From Sphingomonas sp. KR3-1 (GTDB lineage Bacteria > Pseudomonadota > Alphaproteobacteria > Sphingomonadales > Sphingomonadaceae): a stretch of DNA of 64,000 nt. Below are positions 54,355 through 62,946 of the stretch, piece after piece. The stretch covers positions 992,001 to 1,056,000 of the forward strand of contig NZ_JBDZDQ010000001.1 of assembly GCF_040049295.1 (NCBI RefSeq), written 5' to 3'. The notes below the pieces were generated by a model that was not told the origin of the DNA, made no database searches, and saw only the letters and a program-made list of their open reading frames with translations. Both the position numbers and the translations under genes were made by a program. Numbering within the stretch: position 1 is the first letter of the stretch; every line of letters starts with the position of its first letter.

Positions 54355-54401
54355 CGCGAAAGGAAAAGGAAAGGCCGCCGGAGAGGGAGTCTCCGACGGC
54401 C
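54355..54401 (-). terminator. Intrinsic terminator after the TonB receptor
   Basis: On the - strand, stem GGCCGTCGGAG/CTCCGGCGGCC (one mismatch) is followed by TTTCCTTTTCC. It lies just after the receptor stop at 54412 and before the acyl-CoA ligase start. Confidence 0.75.
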
Positions 54402-54411
54402 AGGTGGGAAA

Positions 54412-56607
54412 TCAGAAGACCTTGAGCAGCTTTACGCCGTACTGGCGCGGCGCTCCGGCGAAATAGAGCCCCGAGTTGAGCGCCGCCGGATAATGCTGGT
54501 CGGTCAGGTTGGTGCCATAGGCGGTGAGCGTCCAGCTCTTGTGCTGGAAGGCGATCTGGGCGTTGAGGATGCGGCGCGCCTCGATCAGGTCGCCCTTCGC
54601 TTCATTCTCGAACAGCGTCGCCCATTGCGAGCCGACATAGCCGAAGTTCACGCGCGGCGTGATGCTGTCGCCATTGCCGAACTTCGCTTCATACTGCGCG
54701 CCGACATTGAAGGTGACGTTGGGCGCATAGGTCTGGCGCTGCCCCTTCAGATTGATGCAGGCGCCGCCGGCCGGGCCGGTGGTCGGCTGGCAGGCAGTCG
54801 TGGTCGTCCCGCGCGGATCGACCGCGTAGAACTGGCCCAGCTCGCTGTGCAGCACGTTGATGCCGCCATCGAGCGAGAAGCCGCCCGAATGGAACTCGGC
54901 CTCGGCCTCGAAGCCATAGATCTTGGTGGTATCCGGGACGTTCAGCTCGATGCCGAAGGTCGGGAAGTCGGGATAGCCGATGATGACCTGGAAGTTCTTG
55001 TAGTTGTTATAGAAGCCGGTCAGCGTCGTGCGCAGCTTGCCGTCGGCGAAATTGCCCTTCCAGCCCGCTTCGAACGAGGTCACTTCCTCCGGCTTGAACG
55101 GCGCGATCGCGGCCGCGCCGACCGGCACGTTGAGGCCGCCGGGGCGGAAGCCGGTGGCGACGAACGCATAGAGATACTGGCTGTCGCTAGCCTTCCAGCC
55201 CAGGGTCGCCTTGTAGGAGAAATTGTCCGAGGTGACCGTCTGCACCTGGTTGATCGGCGTGCCATATTGCTGGACCTGGACATAGTTGGTCGAGCGGCTG
55301 GCGGTATAGCGGCCGCCCAGGTCCAGCTTCAGGGTCGGGGTGATCTCGAAGCCGATCTGGCCGAAGCCGGCGAGCGAACGCTCGGGGTTGCGGCCCTTCA
55401 GCTGATATTGGCAGCCGTTGAAGTTCAAGCCTGGGCAGACGTCGATCGTGAAGTTGCTGAACGGCGACGGGAAGAAATAGGTGTTCCACATGCCGAACGC
55501 GCCGACGAGCCAGGTGAAGCGCCGGTTGTCCGGCGAGATGATGTTGAATTCCTGGGTGAACTGCGTCTCGGTAACGGTGTCGTAGAAGGTGCTGGTGTTC
55601 GCTGCAGTGCCGTCCAGATCGGCGCGGTACATCGTGTTGCCGGTCTGGAAGCCGCTGACCGAGCGCAGCTTGATGCCGCCGGCGACTTCATAGTCGATCT
55701 TCAGGATCGAGCGCAGGAACTTGTCGCGCGCTGCCTGGGGCGAGTTGAACGAGACGTCGTACAGGTCGCCGGGCGCGTTGTACGGCTTGGCCGGATAGCC
55801 GCCCATGTCGAGATAGTCGAAATCGGTCTTGGACAGGATCGAGAGCCGGTCGCTCGGCTTCCAGAGCAGGCTGAACCGGCCCGCCGCCATCCGCAGGTTG
55901 CCCGGGTTGTACGGATATTTGGCGCCGCCCGGGCCGGTGACGTTGAAGAAGCTGTCGCGCCGCTCGCCGAACAGCGCGACGCGCGCCGCCAGCGTGTCGC
56001 TGATCGGGATGTTGAGCGAGCCCTGCGCCCCGGCATCATTGTAGTTGCCGTAGTTGAGGTTGATGTACCCGTGATAGCCGCCGCCGATGATCGGGTCGTT
56101 GGTGTTGACGAACACCGCGCCGCCGGTCGCGTTCTGGCCGACGATCGTGCCCTGCGGACCGCGCAGCACCTGGATGTTGGCGATGTCGTAATAGGGCTCT
56201 TGCTGGAAATAGCCCGGGAAGCTCGGCACGCCGTCGCGGTAGGTGATCACGCCGGTGGTGGTCTGGGTGTTGTGCTCGGCCTTGCCGATGCCGCGGACGT
56301 TGAAATTATTGCCCTGGCCGAAATTGTTGACCGTCACGCTCGGCATCGCGAACTGCAGCCCGTCGACATTGGCGACGCCCTTGTTCTCGAGCTGGGTGCC
56401 CGACAGCACCGAGGCCGACACCGCGGTGGTCATCAGGTTCTCGTTGCGGCGCTGCGCGGTGACGACGATCTCGCCTTCGCTCTTGTCCTGATCGGAACTT
56501 GCGGCAGGCGCGTCCTGCGCCGGCGCGGAATCGGTCTGCGCCGCGGCCGCGCCGCTCCAGACAAGGGCCAGCGCCGAGGCGCCGAGCAGCAACGGACGAT
56601 ACTTCAT
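54412..56607 (-). CDS. TonB-dependent receptor
   Basis: A 731-residue outer-membrane receptor. The signal peptide of about 24 residues ends AAAAQ. A TonB-box-like GEIVVTAQRRNENL is followed by the plug (FNVRGIGKAEHNTQTTTGVITYRDGVPSF and IANIQVLRGPQGTIVGQNATGGAVFVNT), and the barrel ends QYGVKLLKVF. It is of the sphingomonad type with many homologues used for aromatic or lipid-like substrates. The clustering with esterase, MFS carrier and acyl-CoA ligase suggests uptake of their substrate. Confidence 0.95.
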   Translation of the reverse strand: MKYRPLLLGASALALVWSGAAAAQTDSAPAQDAPAASSDQDKSEGEIVVTAQRRNENLMTTAVSASVLSGTQLENKGVANVDGLQFAMPSVTVNNFGQGNNFNVRGIGKAEHNTQTTTGVITYRDGVPSFPGYFQQEPYYDIANIQVLRGPQGTIVGQNATGGAVFVNTNDPIIGGGYHGYINLNYGNYNDAGAQGSLNIPISDTLAARVALFGERRDSFFNVTGPGGAKYPYNPGNLRMAAGRFSLLWKPSDRLSILSKTDFDYLDMGGYPAKPYNAPGDLYDVSFNSPQAARDKFLRSILKIDYEVAGGIKLRSVSGFQTGNTMYRADLDGTAANTSTFYDTVTETQFTQEFNIISPDNRRFTWLVGAFGMWNTYFFPSPFSNFTIDVCPGLNFNGCQYQLKGRNPERSLAGFGQIGFEITPTLKLDLGGRYTASRSTNYVQVQQYGTPINQVQTVTSDNFSYKATLGWKASDSQYLYAFVATGFRPGGLNVPVGAAAIAPFKPEEVTSFEAGWKGNFADGKLRTTLTGFYNNYKNFQVIIGYPDFPTFGIELNVPDTTKIYGFEAEAEFHSGGFSLDGGINVLHSELGQFYAVDPRGTTTTACQPTTGPAGGACINLKGQRQTYAPNVTFNVGAQYEAKFGNGDSITPRVNFGYVGSQWATLFENEAKGDLIEARRILNAQIAFQHKSWTLTAYGTNLTDQHYPAALNSGLYFAGAPRQYGVKLLKVF

Positions 56608-56788
56608 TGGGTCCCTCCCACATCCATCTCCAGGTCGCGCTCTGCGGCACGATCAAACGAGAATGGCGCAAAGCCGGAGGGCTTGCAACACTAATTCTCT
56701 ACCGAGTGAATGTCCGAGGGGGTGCGTGCCATTCCTGCATCACCTCGGCGAACTTCACGGTCCGGAAACGTCCGTTCGGCGGAGCCGC

Positions 56789-56980
56789 TCAGCGGTTGTC
56801 GGGGCCCGCCACATTGGCGCTGGCGCCCACCGGCTCGCCCTCCTTGGCCTGCTTGTAGTGACTCAGGTTCATGCCGATGAAGATCACCACCACCAGCACG
56901 AGGAAGGCGAGCACGACGACGACGAGCCCGCGGCGCTTGCGCGGCGTCAGCTCGGGCGATTCCTGGGTATCGGGTTCCAT
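56789..56980 (-). CDS. Small single-span membrane protein
   Basis: A 63-residue protein with an acidic and basic N-terminus (MEPDTQESPELTPRKRRG), one long hydrophobic helix (LVVVVLAFLVLVVVIFIGM) and a polar C-terminus (ANVAGPDNR). Such single-pass proteins are common near TonB systems, with no known role. It sits between the alginate-lyase-family gene and the TonB receptor gene on the same strand. Confidence 0.65.
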   Translation of the reverse strand: MEPDTQESPELTPRKRRGLVVVVLAFLVLVVVIFIGMNLSHYKQAKEGEPVGASANVAGPDNR

Positions 56981-57017
56981 GCAGGGGATACCCGCGGCCC
57001 CCGCCCCTGGTTCCCGC

Positions 57018-58067
57018 TCAACGCGCGAACAGGCTCAGCCACTCGGCCGGCTGGCGCCCGGTGCGCGCGGCCAGCGTCGCGGCGAAGTCGCGATAGGCCG
57101 GGTCAATCCGCGCGGCGAGCGCATAGGTGTTCACCGCAGCGCCGGGGTCCCAGGCATGCGCGGCATATTCCTTCTGCCCCGCCGCGGCGCGCTCGCGGTC
57201 GAAGGCGATCTGCGAGTGGACGAACTCGACATGCGTCTTCTCGCCGGTGGCATAGGGCTCGAGCCACTTGAGCGCGCTCGCCAGGCTCGATCCGCTCGGG
57301 CTCTTCCAGCCAAACCAGTCCTCGCCGTGCGTCCTGGCCGCCAGCGCCGCCATTTCGAGCGGATCGAGGTCGTAGGTGACATAGTGGAGCGCGTCGCGCT
57401 CATGGAAGTCGAACACCGATCCGTCGGGCTGGATGTTCGAGCCCACATGCTTGCGGAACGCCGCGCGGGCGCGGTCGATCAGCTTGGCGTCCCCCACCGC
57501 GAAGGCCGCCAGCGTCGCCAGCTTGATGCGGTGGCTCTGCCAGTTGGTGTGCGCATTCTTGGGCTTGCCGTCCATCGCGTCGAGGTAGCCGGCGGCCATC
57601 TTGCGCCAGAAGCCGTCCATCTTGGCCCGGAGCGCCGGCGCCAGGTCCGCCCGGGTCAGGTCGGTGGCGAGGATCAGCGTGTCGAACCCGGTCTCGTCGA
57701 TCGGGTTGAACGACATGCGGTAGATATCCGCCCAATTCTCCAGGTAGCGCGCGGTCTGGTCGAGATAGCGCCGGTCGCCGGTCAGCCGCCAGGCGAGCGC
57801 CAGCGCGATGACGATCCCCTGGTCTTCCTTGGCCTTGAGGCTGATCTCGCGGATGCCCTTGCCCGGCAGCGTGCCTTCGGTGTGGAGCTCGGGAATCGCG
57901 CCCGGCGCGCGGGCCAGCGCCGCGTTCGCCCGCGCGATCACGCGCCGTGCCACCGCATCCTCGCGCGGCACCTCGCGCGCGAAGCCCGGCCCCAGGATCG
58001 CCTGCGCCGAGGCGGGAACCGCGCCGAACGCGAACAGGGCGGCGGCACTGGCGAGGAGGAGCTTCAT
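57018..58067 (-). CDS. Alginate-lyase-family protein (PF05426-like)
   Basis: A 349-residue secreted protein. The signal peptide ends VPASAQ. The all-helical barrel has EGTLPGKGIREISLKAKEDQGIVIALALAWRLTGDRRYLDQTARYLENWADIY, then KNAHTNWQSHRIKLATLAAFAVGD with a conserved Asn/His pair. FDFHERDALHYVTYDLDPLEMAALAA supplies the likely catalytic His/Tyr residues. The fold matches alginate and related uronan lyases (PL5-like). The actual polymer is not known. It lies 64 bases after the upstream TonB receptor gene. Confidence 0.85.
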   Translation of the reverse strand: MKLLLASAAALFAFGAVPASAQAILGPGFAREVPREDAVARRVIARANAALARAPGAIPELHTEGTLPGKGIREISLKAKEDQGIVIALALAWRLTGDRRYLDQTARYLENWADIYRMSFNPIDETGFDTLILATDLTRADLAPALRAKMDGFWRKMAAGYLDAMDGKPKNAHTNWQSHRIKLATLAAFAVGDAKLIDRARAAFRKHVGSNIQPDGSVFDFHERDALHYVTYDLDPLEMAALAARTHGEDWFGWKSPSGSSLASALKWLEPYATGEKTHVEFVHSQIAFDRERAAAGQKEYAAHAWDPGAAVNTYALAARIDPAYRDFAATLAARTGRQPAEWLSLFAR

Positions 58068-58083
58068 CGGCGGGGACTCGTCG

Positions 58084-58120
58084 AAAAGGGGGCGGAGCGG
58101 CCGATGCTTAGCCGCTCCGC
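58084..58120 (-). terminator. Hairpin after the large TonB receptor gene
   Basis: On the - strand GCGGAGCGG/CCGCTCCGC form a 9-bp stem, followed by CCCCCTTTT. It ends the receptor transcript, so the alginate-lyase gene may be only partly read through. Confidence 0.65.
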
Positions 58121-58131
58121 ATCGGGGAGGG

Positions 58132-61100
58132 CTAGAAGCTGCTGCGGATCGTCAGCGTATAGGTCCGCCCGTCATAGTCGATGCGCCGCGGCAGCATCGG
58201 GTCATTCTCATATTCCGAGCGCGTCGCGTTGGTCAGGTTGAACGCGTCGAGCGAGATCGAGAAGTTCTTCAGGATGTTGAGCGAGGCCGAGGCGTCGAGC
58301 TGGCTGCGCGCCTTCACCGTCCGCGCGTCGCCGACGAAGCTGTTGCCCGCCGCCAGGTCGTATTTGCCACGATGGTTGAACACCACGCGGATGCCGAACA
58401 GCTTGGTCTCGTAATAGCCGATCAGGTTGAGATTGTGCTTGGCGACGCTGGGCAGCGTGATCGGGTTACCCTGCGCGTCCTTCCCGTCGATGTCGGTATA
58501 GGTGTAGTTCGCCGCGCCGCCGAGATACTTCAGGAAGCCCGGCAGGAAATCGAGGTTCTGCTGCACCGAGACCTCGACGCCGCGCACCCGCATCGGCTTC
58601 TGGTTGGTGACGCCGCTCGCCTGCACCCGCGCGCCCACCGGGCTGCCGACGATGTTGCAGTTGGTGCCGTCGTCGGAGAGCGTGCCGAGCCCGAAATCGA
58701 TGCCGTTGTACAGGCCGTTGGCGGGGCACAGCACGCGGCGATCGGTGATCGGGCCGACATAGCCCTGGATGTCCTTCTGGTAGACCGCCACGGCAAAGGC
58801 GCCGCCGGGGCGGTTGTACCATTCGAGCGACAGGTCGTAGCTGTCCGAGGTGTAGGGCTGCAGGTTGGTGGCGCCGATGATGACATTGTAGGTCGGCGTG
58901 CCGGCCACCGCCGGATCGGGGATCTGCACCGAGGTCGCCGGCACATTGTCGCGCGGCTGCGGCCGGACATAGGTCTGGTAATAGGCCCCGCGGAAGACGA
59001 GGTTCTTGGCCAGGTCCGCCGCGAACATCGCCGAGGGCAGCCAATAGTCGTAATTCTGCTTGTAGGTCCGGTTGGTCATGCTGTGGTTGACCGGGGGTGC
59101 TGCGATCACCGAGAGGCCGGCCAGGCAGTTGCGGCAATCGAGCGCGTCGATCTTCTGGTTGGTCGCCTCATAGCGCACGCCTGCATTGCCGCGCACCCGG
59201 ATGCCGAACAGATTGCCGTCGAACTTGGCCATGGCATAGGCCGACATCACCTTCTTCGTGTTGGTGAAGTTGTTGTTCCAATAGTTCGGGTCCCAATAGT
59301 TGTTCGTCAGGCCATAGGGGGTGAGGAACACGCCGCCGCTGCCGAAGACGAACTGGCCGGGCAGCCCGTTGGGGTTGGCGGTGGTGCGCGGGGCGGTGTT
59401 CACCGGGGTGATCGCGCCCAGCACCTGGTTGACGTCGAGCCCGCGCCAGTTGGTCGTGTAGCCGCCCGCCGTGCCCCCGAAGAAGTCGTTCACATAGGGG
59501 TTCACCTGCGACATCGCCGGGGTGATGTTTGCGGTGTTGGCGCCGAGCGAGGTGTTGCGCGAGCCGGTCGAGGTATATTTGTTGCGCTCGTAGCGCATCC
59601 CGACCTGGAAGCCCGACAGGAAGCTGCCCTGGAAGCTGCGCTCGAGATCGAGCTGCACCGCGTCGAGCGCGTTCCACGACTGGCCGTTGGTGCCGGTGAC
59701 GCCGAAGCGGTCGCCCTGCGTGCCGGCCGTGGCACCCGGCATCTGCGCGCCCGCCTGGGTCGCCTGGCTCGCCGCCGAGGGCAGCGGATAGCCGCCGGTC
59801 GGGATGTGCGAGGCATTGGGCGTGTTGAGCACGAACACCGCATCCTGCAGGCTGGTGCCGCCGGTGAACACCGAGGTGGTGATGCCGTTCAGCCCCGCCG
59901 TCCCCAGGTTGCGATAGGGGTTCTCGATGATGTCGAGCTCGATCTGGTTGGCGAGCACCTGCGCGCGCGAGATCGTCCCCTGCGCAGTCACCCGCCAGTC
60001 GTCGTCCTTGAACTCGATCGTCGGGTTAATCGCCCAGGTCTTCTGCTTGGCCGGCTCGGAGCGGATCGAGTCGTAGGTCTGCACATTCTCCGCGCTGAAC
60101 TGGTTGATGTATGCGCGCGCACCGGTCGGCGTCTGCACGACATAGGGCGTGCCCAGGCTGGTGAAATGCGCCACCGCCGAGGTCGCGGCCAGCGCGCCGG
60201 TGCCGTTGTTGCCCGCCGACGTGTCGATATAGAGCAGGTGGTTGGTGCCCTGGTCGAGGTTGCGCTCGGTGTAGAAGCCGGTCGCGCCGAACTTGATCGT
60301 GTCGGTCGCCTGCCACTCGTATCCGCCCGCGCCGGTGAGCAGGTGCCCCTTGTTCAGCTTGACGAACTGGCGGACCTGGCTCGGATAATAGACCCCGCCC
60401 GGATATTGCGCGATCAGCGCCTGGTAGGTCGGGTTGGAGGCGGGCACCGCCTGGTTGCCGACCTGGATCGAGCCGAGCTTGTTCGCCCAGGTGTTGACCG
60501 AGATCGAGTCGCGGCGGAACTTCTCGTCCTTCCACGAAACCACGCCGAATACCGCGAAATTGTCGGTAATATGCGCGTTGTAGCCGGCCGCGAGTGCCGG
60601 GCTGCCCAAGTCGCCAAGGTCGTTATACTCGTAGGACGCCTTGGCCCAGCCGCCCGCCTTGCGGCTCAGCGCCGGGGCGATCTTCAGATCGACATTGCCG
60701 GAAAGCCCGCCGGACAGGTTCGCGGCATTGGGCGACTTGATCACCGTGATCGCCGAGAAGATGTCCGAGTTGAACGCGCCGAGCGGCGTTGACGAGGTGT
60801 TGGTCGCGCTGCCCAGGATCGGGTCCGCGAAGCCGCCGCCGTTCAGCGTCGTGCGCGCGAACGAGCCCGGCAGGCCGCGCAAGCTGATCGTCGCGTTGCG
60901 CGAATCCGCCTCGCGGTTGATCTGCACGCCCGGAATGCGCTGGATCGCCTCGCCGACGTTCAGGTCCGGAAAGCGGCCCAGGCCATCGGACGAGATCGAA
61001 TCGGTGATCTGATCGGACTCGCGCTTGATGTTGAGCGCATCGGCATAGGCGCGGCGGAAACCGGTGACCACGATCTGGTCGCCGGGCGCCGGCTCTTCCG

Positions 61101-61206
61101 CCTGCGGCGCGGCCGGCTCGCTGTCGGCAGTGTTGCTCTGGGCGAACGCAGGCGTCGCCATCAGGACGGCGATCGCCGTACCCGCAAATAGAGCAGTCCT
61201 TCGCAT
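58132..61206 (-). CDS. TonB-dependent receptor, large sugar-type
   Basis: A 1024-residue receptor. The signal peptide ends TPAFAQ. The TonB-box region DQIVVTGFRRAYADALNIKRESDQITDSIS leads into the plug (RFPDLNVGEAIQRIPGVQINREADSRNATISLRGLPG and ARTTLNGGGFADPI), and the barrel ends GRTYTLTIRSSF. This Caulobacter/Xanthomonas-like group often imports oligosaccharides. Its place before an alginate-lyase gene supports uptake of oligouronides or similar. Its promoter holds paired operator-like sites. Confidence 0.95.
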   Translation of the reverse strand: MRRTALFAGTAIAVLMATPAFAQSNTADSEPAAPQAEEPAPGDQIVVTGFRRAYADALNIKRESDQITDSISSDGLGRFPDLNVGEAIQRIPGVQINREADSRNATISLRGLPGSFARTTLNGGGFADPILGSATNTSSTPLGAFNSDIFSAITVIKSPNAANLSGGLSGNVDLKIAPALSRKAGGWAKASYEYNDLGDLGSPALAAGYNAHITDNFAVFGVVSWKDEKFRRDSISVNTWANKLGSIQVGNQAVPASNPTYQALIAQYPGGVYYPSQVRQFVKLNKGHLLTGAGGYEWQATDTIKFGATGFYTERNLDQGTNHLLYIDTSAGNNGTGALAATSAVAHFTSLGTPYVVQTPTGARAYINQFSAENVQTYDSIRSEPAKQKTWAINPTIEFKDDDWRVTAQGTISRAQVLANQIELDIIENPYRNLGTAGLNGITTSVFTGGTSLQDAVFVLNTPNASHIPTGGYPLPSAASQATQAGAQMPGATAGTQGDRFGVTGTNGQSWNALDAVQLDLERSFQGSFLSGFQVGMRYERNKYTSTGSRNTSLGANTANITPAMSQVNPYVNDFFGGTAGGYTTNWRGLDVNQVLGAITPVNTAPRTTANPNGLPGQFVFGSGGVFLTPYGLTNNYWDPNYWNNNFTNTKKVMSAYAMAKFDGNLFGIRVRGNAGVRYEATNQKIDALDCRNCLAGLSVIAAPPVNHSMTNRTYKQNYDYWLPSAMFAADLAKNLVFRGAYYQTYVRPQPRDNVPATSVQIPDPAVAGTPTYNVIIGATNLQPYTSDSYDLSLEWYNRPGGAFAVAVYQKDIQGYVGPITDRRVLCPANGLYNGIDFGLGTLSDDGTNCNIVGSPVGARVQASGVTNQKPMRVRGVEVSVQQNLDFLPGFLKYLGGAANYTYTDIDGKDAQGNPITLPSVAKHNLNLIGYYETKLFGIRVVFNHRGKYDLAAGNSFVGDARTVKARSQLDASASLNILKNFSISLDAFNLTNATRSEYENDPMLPRRIDYDGRTYTLTIRSSF

Positions 61207-61530
61207 GACTCTCTCTCCCCGTCTGTCCCCGGCTTTTGTTTCGCCAATCCGTGCTGGCCACCGGTGTCAGGCCAATAAGGCCGATGCGGAAGCAACTGTC
61301 AATAGAATGGTCAGGCCACATTGTAACATTGGTCGGGCACGGCACGCCTATAGGCGCAGCCAGCGTCCGTGCAGGCCCATTTTCGCGCGCGCAATTTTGG
61401 CCATGCCAATGCAGGGCATGTCCAGTTACACTTTCGGGTAGGCCGCGCCGCTCCGCTGGGGCAGGCAGGTCTCAGCCGCGCCCCGCGCGCCGAACGGCAC
61501 GCGGGGTCGCGGGGGCGGGGGTTGGCAGGT
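61207..61530. promoter_or_regulatory. 324-base promoter gap of the large TonB receptor
   Basis: No coding sequence is seen. On the - strand, a TTGACA (61297-61302) and an AT-rich TTATTG 18 bases downstream form a plausible promoter for the receptor. The paired sites GTCAGGCCA at 61266 and 61310 flank it. The part 61340-61530 is unassigned and lies just behind the convergent-free 3' end of the efflux gene. Confidence 0.5.
61266..61318. promoter_or_regulatory. Two GTCAGGCCA sites flanking the receptor promoter
   Basis: Direct repeats gtcaggcca at 61266-61274 and 61310-61318, 44 bases apart (about four helical turns). The second lies in TGGTCAGGCCA, a near-palindrome of the GntR/FadR type. They bracket the TTGACA motif, suggesting cooperative repression or looping. 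No GntR gene is in the window. Confidence 0.45.
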
Positions 61531-62946
61531 TCAGCCCTGGGGAGACTGCTGCCATCCCCCGCCAAGCGCGAGGAACAGGGAGACTGTCGCGTCGGAAAAG
61601 TTCGATTCGGCCTGAGCCAGGAGCAGCTCGTTCGACGCTTCGGAGCGCTCGGCGTCGAGCACGGTCTGGAAGCCCTCGGCGCCGGCGCGATAGCGCAGCC
61701 GCGCGATCCGGGCCGCCTCGCCGCTCGCATCGCGCGCGCGGCGCAGCGCCTCGACGCGCTGGCCCTGCGCGACATAGGCCGAAAGCGCCGTCTCGGTGTC
61801 CTGCAGCGCGGTCAGCCAGGTGCCGTCGAACGTCGCGAGCGCGGCGTCCGCCCCGGCCTTTGCCTGGGCGATGCGGGCACGGGCGACGCTCATGTTCGGG
61901 AAGCTGAACGAGAGCAGCGGCCCGATGCTGAAGTTGAGTCCCGAACTCTTGAACAGCCCTTCCGGCGAATTGGCGGTCGAGCCGATCGAGCCGCCGATCG
62001 AGACGTTCGGATAGAGGTCCGCGGTGGCGACGCCGATCTGCGCGGTCGCCGAGGCAAGCCGCCGCTCGGCGGCACGGACATCGGCACGGCGGGCGAGCAA
62101 GGTCGCGCCATTGCCGACCGGGATCGCCTGCTTGACGGTGGGCACCGTCTCGCAGCTGGCGACATCGGTGGGGAACTCTGCCGGCGGCTTGCCGGTGAGC
62201 ACCGCGAGGCGGAAAAGCGCGGCCTTGCGCTGCGCCTCGAACACCGGAACCGTCGCGCGGGTCTGCTCGAGCAGCGCCTGGCCCTGGCTGGTCTCCAGCC
62301 CCGTGCCGCGCCCGCCCGCTTCAAGCCGGCGCGTCAGGTCGTAGGTGTCTTCCTGCAGCTTGAGCGTCCGCGCGGAAACGGCGAGCTGCTGGCCGGCGGC
62401 GCAGGCATCCGAATAGGCGCGGATCGTCTCGGCGACGACGGTGACGCGGGCCAGGTCATAGGCAGCCTGGCTCGCCTCTACATCGGCGCGGCCCGCCTGG
62501 ATGGCGCGGGTGATCTTGCCGAACAGGTCGACCTGGTAGCCGACGTCGAAGCCGACATCGTAGCTGTCGCCGCGCGGCCCCGCGCCGTTCAGCCCGAGCG
62601 TCGATCCCGAGGTCTGGCCATAGCCGCCCTGCGCGGTGATCGTCGTGCTGGGCAGTCGGGCCGAGCGCGTCTCGCGCAGCACCGCGCGCGCCTGGCGCAG
62701 GTTCGCCGCCGCCACGCGCAGGTCGGTGTTCGCCGCCAGCGCCTCGCCGACCAGCCGGTCGATCACCGGCGTGTCGAACATCCGCCACCAGTCGGCCGGC
62801 GGCTCGTTGGCGACGAATGCAGGCGCATTGGCTTCGCTGAGACTGCCCTGTGCCGGCGCCTTGGGTGCGGGCGAGACATAGTTGGGGCCGACCACGCAGC
62901 CCGACAGGCTCAGGCCCGCGGCGATGAGGGTGAGGGTCCGCTTCAT
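61531..62946 (-). CDS. Efflux outer-membrane lipoprotein (NodT/OprM family)
   Basis: A 471-residue RND outer-membrane factor. The lipobox LSGC (Cys17) and the family start CVVGPNYVSPAPKAP are followed by two outer-efflux repeats, residues of about 55-245 (DWWRMFDTPVIDRLVGEALAANTDLRVA...) and about 265-460 (LLARRADVRAAERRLASATAQIGVATADLYPNVSIGG). It forms the TolC-like channel for the RND pump encoded just upstream on the same strand, overlapping it by 4 bases. The adaptor gene is presumably beyond the window end. Confidence 0.95.
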   Translation of the reverse strand: MKRTLTLIAAGLSLSGCVVGPNYVSPAPKAPAQGSLSEANAPAFVANEPPADWWRMFDTPVIDRLVGEALAANTDLRVAAANLRQARAVLRETRSARLPSTTITAQGGYGQTSGSTLGLNGAGPRGDSYDVGFDVGYQVDLFGKITRAIQAGRADVEASQAAYDLARVTVVAETIRAYSDACAAGQQLAVSARTLKLQEDTYDLTRRLEAGGRGTGLETSQGQALLEQTRATVPVFEAQRKAALFRLAVLTGKPPAEFPTDVASCETVPTVKQAIPVGNGATLLARRADVRAAERRLASATAQIGVATADLYPNVSIGGSIGSTANSPEGLFKSSGLNFSIGPLLSFSFPNMSVARARIAQAKAGADAALATFDGTWLTALQDTETALSAYVAQGQRVEALRRARDASGEAARIARLRYRAGAEGFQTVLDAERSEASNELLLAQAESNFSDATVSLFLALGGGWQQSPQG

